Below, piece after piece: positions 17,155 to 22,598 of a stretch of 22,598 nt of DNA (within the stretch, counting starts at the first letter, position 1; each line of letters starts with the position of its first letter). A model generated the notes under the pieces. It worked only from the letters and a program-made list of their open reading frames with translations. It was not told the origin of the DNA and ran no database searches. Location of the stretch: the NCBI GenBank assembly GCA_036382905.1, contig DASVPL010000310.1, positions 1-22,598 of the forward strand, read 5' to 3'. Position numbers and translations under genes: made by a program. This DNA is from AC-37 sp036382905. GTDB taxonomy: Bacteria; Actinomycetota; Thermoleophilia; Solirubrobacterales; Thermoleophilaceae.

Positions 17155-18972
17155 TCACCGCCGCGCGGGTTCCATCGCCCCGAACACGGTCGCGAGCCGC
17201 CAGGCGTAGTAGCGGCTCATCGTGTCGAGCGCGGCGGCTGGCGAGCCGAGCAGGCGCTCGACGCGCGGGCGGTCCAGCACGGCCCAGGCCTGGTGGTCCG
17301 GTTGGGAGAGGACCGTGTCGCGGATCTCGAGGAGGATGCGCGCGAAGGGGTCGTCGGGCGCAGCCGCGATCGCGCTGCGACGCGCCAGCGCCCGCCGCCG
17401 CGCCTCGGCGGCGGCCTTCCCCGCCAGCGCCCGTGCGCGCGCCATCCGGTGCGCCGCCCCGGAGCGGCGCGCGGGCCAGCCCCGACCGTCCTCGAACGGC
17501 ACCTCGACCAGCTCCGGCGCCAGCTCCTCGAGCACGCGCAGGTGGAACAGCTCGCGCGCGCGCTCGGTCGCGGGCAGGCCGAGCAGGTCGGGCAGGAGGC
17601 GCCGCGACCACAGCGGCGAGGTGGTGTCGCGCACGAACTCGACGCACCCGTGCGACGGCCCCGCCCAGGTGCCCATGCGGCGCTGGAGGTAGAACATGTC
17701 GGGCACGTCGAGCGCGGCCACGCCGGCGTCGAGCTGGCGCTCGACCCACGCGGCGATCTGGTCGCGCACCAGCTCGCGGCCGGCGTCGCCGAGCACGTCG
17801 GTGCGGCCTGGGCGGCGGCCGAGGAACGTGCGCGTGAGCCGTTCGGTGAGCGCGTCGGGCGCCGCGCCGTCGCCCAGGCCGTAGTAGGCGCGGGCGATCT
17901 CGCCGCCCTGCCCCGAGTGCCACAGCACGAGCGGGCCCTCGCGCGGGCCGAGCGGGAAGCCCGCCGCGTCGGCCAGGCTGGCGGTGCCGGAGGAGGTCAT
18001 GTCCACGATCGCGGCCGCGCGGCGCCAGTCGTCCCAGACGCTGCCGTGGGGATCGTGGGCGAGGATCGAATGCCCGATGCCGCCCACCTCCGCCAGCCGC
18101 CGGCCGACCTGCACGTCGGGCGAGGACTCGTCGCCGCCCGTGGTGGACTCGAAGTCGACCCCGGCGTGGAGGGCCGCGCCGAGCACCACGCGCGAGTCGC
18201 GGCCCCCGGTCACCGGGACGACGTTGGGGCGCTGCGGCCAGTCGGCCAGGGCGGCCAGCTCGGCGGTGAGCACCCCGGCGGCGCGCTCGGCGTCGAACCC
18301 GGCGCCGATCAGCGGCGCGATCTGCCCGAGCGGGAGCAGCGGCGCGCTGGCCGCCGGCCGCCCCGGCTCGAGGCGCCGGACGCAGCCGTAGGTCAGCCGC
18401 CGCACGCCGCTCCAGACCGGGTCGCCCGACAGCGACCAGCCCCCGCCGAGCACCGTCGCCAGCACCGCGGGGTCGAGCTCGCGTCCGTCGATCAGACCGC
18501 GCAGCAGCTCCGCGTTGTTCGAAGTCCAGCGCACCCCGCCGGCGTGGGCCTCGTAGAGCGGGTACGCGCCGAGTGCGTCCGAGACCACCGCGAGCGTGCG
18601 GTCGGCGTCGTCGTAGCGAAGCGCGGCGAAGCGGCCGTCGAGCGCCGGGGCCCAGGCGTCGGGCTGCCCGAGGTAGAAGGCGGGGTCGAGCGGTGCCCGC
18701 CCGTCGGCCTCGCGCTCGCCGGTCCAGCGGATCGGGCGCCCCGAGAACAGCGCGAGGCGCGCCGGCTCGGTGGCGGCGTACTCGATCCCACCCGTCTCCT
18801 CCGGCCCGTGTGTGACCCACGCTGCCCCGAGGGATCCCGACGGTGCCGCCCACGTCTCGACGGGCCGCCCCGGGAAGAACGGCATCCGCGCGAGCAGCCG
18901 CCGGAGCGCCTCCGCGGCGGCCCCGGGCTCGACCCCTCCGTCCCCCGACCAGCCGACCAGGAACAGATTCAC
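17155..18972 (-). CDS. Asparagine-synthetase-like protein without glutaminase cysteine
   Basis: The 605-aa protein has the AsnB layout: an N-terminal Ntn-hydrolase-like half ('LDGRFAALRYDD', 'SDALGAYPLYEA', 'WTSNNAELL') and a C-terminal ATP-pyrophosphatase half with the PP-loop 'VTGGRDSR' (T255-GGRDS-260). The catalytic Cys2 of glutamine-dependent enzymes is absent: the protein starts Met-Asn. It therefore should not use glutamine as ammonia donor and may form an amide by another route, as beta-lactam synthetase or lasso-peptide cyclase do. No precursor peptide or protease gene of a lasso cluster is adjacent, so the product is unknown. The GTG is preceded by TAACAC 7 nt upstream on the minus strand. 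The C-terminal third is Arg/Ala-rich and less conserved-looking. Confidence 0.82.
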   Translation of the reverse strand: MNLFLVGWSGDGGVEPGAAAEALRRLLARMPFFPGRPVETWAAPSGSLGAAWVTHGPEETGGIEYAATEPARLALFSGRPIRWTGEREADGRAPLDPAFYLGQPDAWAPALDGRFAALRYDDADRTLAVVSDALGAYPLYEAHAGGVRWTSNNAELLRGLIDGRELDPAVLATVLGGGWSLSGDPVWSGVRRLTYGCVRRLEPGRPAASAPLLPLGQIAPLIGAGFDAERAAGVLTAELAALADWPQRPNVVPVTGGRDSRVVLGAALHAGVDFESTTGGDESSPDVQVGRRLAEVGGIGHSILAHDPHGSVWDDWRRAAAIVDMTSSGTASLADAAGFPLGPREGPLVLWHSGQGGEIARAYYGLGDGAAPDALTERLTRTFLGRRPGRTDVLGDAGRELVRDQIAAWVERQLDAGVAALDVPDMFYLQRRMGTWAGPSHGCVEFVRDTTSPLWSRRLLPDLLGLPATERARELFHLRVLEELAPELVEVPFEDGRGWPARRSGAAHRMARARALAGKAAAEARRRALARRSAIAAAPDDPFARILLEIRDTVLSQPDHQAWAVLDRPRVERLLGSPAAALDTMSRYYAWRLATVFGAMEPARR

Positions 18973-18979
18973 CGCGGAA

Positions 18980-18985
18980 GTGTTA
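18980..18985 (-). promoter_or_regulatory. -10-like box TAACAC of the Asn-synthetase-like gene
   Basis: TAACAC on the minus strand is 7 nt before the GTG at 18972. It ends in C rather than T, so the match to TANNNT is imperfect. The divergent GNAT gene begins within 45 bp. Confidence 0.35.
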
Positions 18986-19028
18986 CGCGCGGCGCAAGGT
19001 CGGCGAGGGCGATGTGCATCATTGCCGG

Positions 19029-19784
19029 GTGCTCAACCGGCTCCTCCCCTCGCTGGCGGCGTTCTCCCGCGGCTTCGCCCTGGCCTCGCCCGGCGGCGAC
19101 GTGCACGAGGCGGACGGCGTGATGGCCGCGATCGTGCCCGAGCTGGCCGATCGCTCGGTCGTGAACTGCGTCGTGTACGACCACGCGGCGTCGCTGGGGG
19201 CGCGGCTCGGCGCGATCGCCGCGGCCTACGACGAGGCCGGCGTGCGGGCGTGGACGGTGTGGACCCCGGAGAGCGACCACGCGGCGATCCGCACGCTCGA
19301 GGCCGCGGGCAACGTGCTCGACGCGGAGCCGACGGCGATGGGGCGCGAGCTCGACGGGATCGAGGCGCCGGGCGCCGGAGAGCTCGACCTGCTGCCGGAG
19401 CCCGCGCCGGGCGACGTGGCGGACGTGCTCGCGCCCGTCTACGGGTGGGACACCGCCGCGCGGGCCCTGGTGCGCTGGCACCCCGGCTACCACCCGTACC
19501 TGGCGCTCGCCGACGGGAGGCCCGCCGTCACGCTCGCGGTGCATGACCACGACGGCGACGCGCACGTCACGCTCGTCGGCACCCTGGAGGCCGCGCGCGG
19601 GCGCGGGCTCGCGACGCTGCTGCTGCGCCGCGCGCTCGCGGACGCCCGTGACCGCGGCTGCACCACCACCACGCTCGTGGCCACGAAGATGGGCCGCCCC
19701 GTGTACGCGCGCCTCGGCTACCGCGACCTCGGCCGCATCCAGATGTGGGAGCGCCGCAAGCCGGACACCGCCGACGCCGCGTGA
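19029..19784 (+). CDS. GNAT-family N-acetyltransferase
   Basis: The 251-aa protein ends in a typical GNAT domain: 'HVTLVGTLEAARGRGLATLL', with the acetyl-CoA-binding R-G-R-G-L-A loop, then 'LLRRALADARDRGCTTTTLV' and 'MGRPVYARLGYRDLGRIQMW'. The N-terminal ~120 residues look like a second, degenerate GNAT-like half ('WTPESDHAAIRTLEAAGNVL'). The substrate is unknown. The start is uncertain: GTG 19029 is used here, while GTG 19014 has GAGGG 4 nt upstream and would add five residues. The stop overlaps the GTG of the membrane glycosyltransferase (GTGA). Confidence 0.82.
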   Translation: MLNRLLPSLAAFSRGFALASPGGDVHEADGVMAAIVPELADRSVVNCVVYDHAASLGARLGAIAAAYDEAGVRAWTVWTPESDHAAIRTLEAAGNVLDAEPTAMGRELDGIEAPGAGELDLLPEPAPGDVADVLAPVYGWDTAARALVRWHPGYHPYLALADGRPAVTLAVHDHDGDAHVTLVGTLEAARGRGLATLLLRRALADARDRGCTTTTLVATKMGRPVYARLGYRDLGRIQMWERRKPDTADAA

Positions 19785-21202
19785 GCGCACTGCGCGCCCG
19801 CCCGCCCGTCGCCCTGGCGATCCTCCTGCTGCTGGGGGTCGCCGCACGCGTGTGGCTGATGGTCGACTACCGCCCGGCCTACCTGTCGAGCAACGACTCC
19901 GCGCGCTTTCTCCACTTCGCACACATCGACGACGGCATGTTCGAGGACACCTTCGGCCCGACCGGGTACGCGGCGTTCCTGAAGGTCGTGCGCGTCGTCT
20001 CGGACCAGATCGAGTTCACGATCGCCCTCCAGCACCTGCTCGGCGTGCTCGCGGCGGTGCTGCTGTACGCGGCGCTGCGGCGGCTCGGCGCTCCGGTGTG
20101 GGCCGCGTGCGTGCCGGCCGGCGCCACGCTCCTCTCCGGCGACCAGCTCTACATGGAGCACACGCTCCTGTCGGAGGGACCGTTCCTGCCCCTGCTCGCG
20201 GGCGGGCTCTACGCGGGGGTGCGCGCGCTGGAGGGCGAGCGCTCGATGCGCTGGCTCGCGCTCGCCGGCGTGCTGTTCGCCGGCACGGCGCTGTTTCGCA
20301 ACGTCGGGCTGATCCTGCCGCCGGTACTGGTGGCGTGGGCGTTCGTCGCGATGCCGGGGGGCGTGCGCGGGAGGCTCAGGTCGGCGGCGGTCGCGGCTGG
20401 CGCGGCGGCGGCGGTGCTGCTCGTCTACGCGGCGATCGCCGGGCTCGACGGCGGCAACACCGGCTGGACCGCGACCAGCGGCTGGAACGCGTACGGCCGC
20501 TCGGCCCCGTTCGCCGACTGCGACCGGTTTGATCCACCCGCCGGCACCGAGGAGCTCTGCGAGGACACGCCGCCCGACCGGCGCCCCGGCTCGCTGTTCT
20601 ACCTCTGGTTCGACGGCTCGCCGGCGCGCGCGAAGTTCAAGCATCCGCCGCTCGGGCAGGAGACCCTCGGCAAGTTCGGGCGCCGGGCGATCCTCGCGCA
20701 GCCGCTCGACTACGTGAAGACGGTCGCCGCCGACCTGCCGCGCTTCCTCAACCCCGAGCTGAACAAGAAGCGCTACTCGGGAGGCGGGTACTTCCTGATG
20801 TCGCGTCGCGGCGACGTGGCCGAGCGGAACGTCCTCTACCAGCTCTCGCGCGACTACGACCACGGGAGGTTCAGCCCGGGCTCGAGCGGCGACACGATCG
20901 CGGAATGGCAGAGGCTCCAGCGCCTCGGCGGGGTGGTGCCCGGGCTGTTCGTGGCGTTCGCCCTGCTCGGCCTGGCCGCGGCGCGCGGGGTGGCGCTGCG
21001 GGGCCTGGCGCTGTTCGGCCTCGCGGGCGCGGGCCTCGTTGTGATGCCGGCGGCCACGCTCACGCTGCTAGGCCGCTACACCGTGCCGCCGATGCCGATC
21101 GTGGCCGGGGCGGGTGCGATCGGCGCGTGGGCTATCGCCGCGCGCCTGCGTGAGCGACGCCACGCGCGGCGCGGCCCGGCAGGGGAGAATCCGTCCCCAT
21201 GA
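19781..21202 (+). CDS. GT-C-type membrane glycosyltransferase-like protein
   Basis: The 473-aa polytopic protein has about eight to ten hydrophobic helices, the first at residues about 8-26. After helix 1 comes 'YLSSNDSARFLHFA', where an acidic residue in the first outer loop is the hallmark of GT-C (GT39/ArnT-like) enzymes that transfer sugars from lipid carriers outside the membrane. 'LLSEGPFLPLLAGGLYAG' is also typical of this superfamily. A long soluble loop (about residues 225-375) contains two Cys ('FADCDRFDPP', 'EELCEDTP') that could form an extracellular disulfide. The donor and acceptor are unknown. It overlaps both neighbours by 4 bp (GTGA, ATGA), so the three genes are translated together. 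Confidence 0.75.
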   Translation: MSALRARPPVALAILLLLGVAARVWLMVDYRPAYLSSNDSARFLHFAHIDDGMFEDTFGPTGYAAFLKVVRVVSDQIEFTIALQHLLGVLAAVLLYAALRRLGAPVWAACVPAGATLLSGDQLYMEHTLLSEGPFLPLLAGGLYAGVRALEGERSMRWLALAGVLFAGTALFRNVGLILPPVLVAWAFVAMPGGVRGRLRSAAVAAGAAAAVLLVYAAIAGLDGGNTGWTATSGWNAYGRSAPFADCDRFDPPAGTEELCEDTPPDRRPGSLFYLWFDGSPARAKFKHPPLGQETLGKFGRRAILAQPLDYVKTVAADLPRFLNPELNKKRYSGGGYFLMSRRGDVAERNVLYQLSRDYDHGRFSPGSSGDTIAEWQRLQRLGGVVPGLFVAFALLGLAAARGVALRGLALFGLAGAGLVVMPAATLTLLGRYTVPPMPIVAGAGAIGAWAIAARLRERRHARRGPAGENPSP

Positions 21203-21591
21203 CCACTTTGCGGATCCTGGTCGGCGCGCTGCTCGTCTCGACGGCGATCCACTACACGGACAACTGGCTGTCGATCGAGCACTACGCGCCGCGTGAGGGC
21301 TTCGTCGCGGAGAACCCGGGGCTCGTGCCGGTCGCGTGGGTGCTGTTCACGGTGCTGGGGATCGCCGCCTACCGCGAGTACCGCCGCGCACCGTCGCTGC
21401 GCGCCCACCTCATGCTCGCCGGCTATTCGCTCGCCGGGATCACGACGTTCGCGCACCTCCTCTACGAGGGGAACGACTTCGCGGCGTGGCAGTGGGCCTC
21501 CGTGCTCGCGGACGGCATCACCGGCAGCGCGGTGCTCGGCTTCGCGCTCTGGTCCGCGGCGCGCGTGCGGCCCGCGGCGACCGTGGCGTAG
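21199..21591 (+). CDS. Small four-helix membrane protein (130 aa)
   Basis: I do not recognise a named function. Four hydrophobic segments are visible at about residues 4-19, 43-60, 71-89 and 100-121. A conserved-looking 'HYTDNWLSIEHY' follows the first, and single His and Glu residues ('FAHLLYEGND') sit at the end of the third, so a metal or small-molecule site within the membrane is possible. The ATG overlaps the stop of the glycosyltransferase gene, with GGGGAG about 10 nt upstream. It is likely the last gene of that operon. Confidence 0.75.
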   Translation: MTTLRILVGALLVSTAIHYTDNWLSIEHYAPREGFVAENPGLVPVAWVLFTVLGIAAYREYRRAPSLRAHLMLAGYSLAGITTFAHLLYEGNDFAAWQWASVLADGITGSAVLGFALWSAARVRPAATVA

Positions 21592-21594
21592 AGT
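21589..21594 (+). promoter_or_regulatory. -10 box TAGAGT before the acyl-CoA dehydrogenase gene
   Basis: TAGAGT includes the stop codon of the preceding gene and is 10 nt before the GTG at 21605, the same distance as at the ThyX-like gene. The leader would be only a few bases. Confidence 0.4.
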
Positions 21595-21604
21595 CCGCCG
21601 CACC

Positions 21605-22598
21605 GTGTCGGTAGAGCTCGCACTCAAGCCGCCGCTGTTCAACCCGCGAACCTATGACGGCGCGGGGCTCGACGAGGAGTCGCGCCGGCTGATGCTCGCC
21701 ACGATCGAGTTCTTCGAATCGCGCGGCAAGGCGGTGCTCAAGGAGCACGACCGCGACCTCACCTGGTACGCGGACTTCCTCGAGTTCGTGGAGCGCGAGG
21801 GCCTCTTCGCCAAGCTGCTCACGCCGGCGGCCGAGGGCGGCGGGGATCCCGACAAGCGCTGGGACACCGCGCGGATCTGCGCGTTCAACGAGATCACGGG
21901 GTTCTACGGGCTCGCCTACTGGTACACGTGGCAGGTCTCGATCCTCGGGCTCGGACCGATCTGGCAGAGCGAGAACGCGGACGCGAAGCGCCGCGCCGCC
22001 GAGCTGCTCGACCAGGGCGCGATCTTCGCGTTCGGCCTGTCCGAGAAGGAGCACGGCGCGGACATCTACTCGACCGACATGGTGCTCACGCCCGACGGCG
22101 AGGGCGGCTTCCGCGCGAGCGGCGGCAAGTACTACATCGGCAACGGCAACCTCGCGGGCATGGTCTCGGTTTTCGGGCGCCGCGACGACGTCGAGGGCGC
22201 GGACGGCTACGTGTTCTTCGCGGCCGACAGCCGGCACCCGTCGTACGAGCTGGTGAAGAACGTCGTCAACTCGCAGTCGTACGTGAGCCAGTTCCGGCTG
22301 AACGACTACCCGGTGCGCGCCGGGGACGTGCTGCATACGGGCAAGGACGCGTTTTACGCGGCGCTGAACACGGTGAACGTGGGGAAGTTCAACCTGGGCT
22401 TCGCGTCGATCGGGATCTGCGAGCACGCGTACTACGAGGCGATCACGCACGCCGACGCGCGCATCCTCTACGGCAACCGGGTCACGGACTTCCCGCACGT
22501 GCGCCGCGCGTTCGTGGACGCCTACGCGCGGCTCGTGGCGATGAAGCTCTTCGGCGACCGCTCGATCGACTACATGCGCTCGGCCACCCCGGAGGACC
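21605..22598 (+). CDS. Acyl-CoA dehydrogenase, N-terminal part (3' end outside window)
   Basis: The frame is open from the GTG to the last base, giving 331 residues of an FAD-dependent acyl-CoA dehydrogenase. After an N-terminal helical domain ('LATIEFFESRGKAVLKEHDR'), the middle beta domain carries 'FAFGLSEKEHGADIYSTDMV', which corresponds to the FAD/substrate strand (usually 'alTEp..GSD'), and 'SGGKYYIGNGNLAGMVSVFG', the usual 'G.K.yItNg..A' strand. The C-terminal helical domain begins at about residue 255 ('VNVGKFNLGFASIGICEHAY'). The catalytic Glu would lie in or beyond the missing part. Chain-length preference cannot be told. The GTG is favoured by the upstream -10 box. Confidence 0.85.
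   Translation, partial: MSVELALKPPLFNPRTYDGAGLDEESRRLMLATIEFFESRGKAVLKEHDRDLTWYADFLEFVEREGLFAKLLTPAAEGGGDPDKRWDTARICAFNEITGFYGLAYWYTWQVSILGLGPIWQSENADAKRRAAELLDQGAIFAFGLSEKEHGADIYSTDMVLTPDGEGGFRASGGKYYIGNGNLAGMVSVFGRRDDVEGADGYVFFAADSRHPSYELVKNVVNSQSYVSQFRLNDYPVRAGDVLHTGKDAFYAALNTVNVGKFNLGFASIGICEHAYYEAITHADARILYGNRVTDFPHVRRAFVDAYARLVAMKLFGDRSIDYMRSATPED

Noticed and set aside
19012..19122. ATG frame encoding MCIIAG, which mimics the N-terminal glutaminase start of asparagine synthetase
   Set aside because: It is on the opposite strand to the Asn-synthetase-like gene and stops after 36 codons with no family sequence; coincidence.

Overview
The window is about 22.6 kb of very GC-rich, densely packed chromosomal DNA. 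GTG starts are common, intergenic gaps are short, and many genes begin right after a TANNNT-type -10 box with almost no leader. The gene content fits a high-GC actinobacterium, most likely of the Thermoleophilia/Solirubrobacterales type; that placement is inference from style and protein flavour, not from a marker gene. I see no rRNA, tRNA, CRISPR array, transposase or prophage gene.

Layout. 1-342 is the C-terminal end of an alpha/beta hydrolase, convergent with a two-gene operon (two-ACT-domain protein, then peptide deformylase; 333-1391, minus). A divergent plus-strand pair follows (67-aa protein and six-TM membrane protein, 1433-2559), then a solitary DnaC/IstB-like ATPase (2724-3479). On the minus strand lie ribulose-phosphate 3-epimerase and acetyl-CoA synthetase (6179 to 3512). 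An RTX-type secreted calcium-binding protein (6303-7145, minus) is divergent from a secreted protein of unknown function (7281-8189).

The most unusual gene is at 8237-9379. It is a single reading frame joining an ECF-type sigma factor (regions 2 and 4) to a complete class-I glutamine amidotransferase of the gamma-glutamyl-GABA hydrolase (PuuD/peptidase C26) type with its catalytic Cys-His-Glu intact. A small 100-aa protein is translationally coupled behind it (ATGA overlap). A long palindromic element (9701-9773) separates these from a convergent tandem ThyX-like gene (9790-11379) and a mini-glutaredoxin (11451-11648).

Divergent from the glutaredoxin is a proline catabolism operon: proline dehydrogenase and P5C dehydrogenase overlapping at CTGA, then a class-I methyltransferase overlapping by 14 bp. 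Next are a PhoD-like metallophosphatase (15489-17129), a convergent asparagine-synthetase-like protein without the glutaminase cysteine (17155-18972), and a divergent plus-strand run of GNAT acetyltransferase, GT-C-like membrane glycosyltransferase and a four-TM small protein, each overlapping the next by 4 bp. The window ends inside an acyl-CoA dehydrogenase.

Metabolically the recognisable genes are central and catabolic: acetate activation, pentose phosphate, proline to glutamate, acyl-CoA oxidation and phosphate release. The strongest candidate for an undescribed system is the sigma factor-amidotransferase fusion, which could couple promoter choice to sensing or hydrolysis of a gamma-glutamyl or glutamine-like metabolite; that role is inferred from domain content only.
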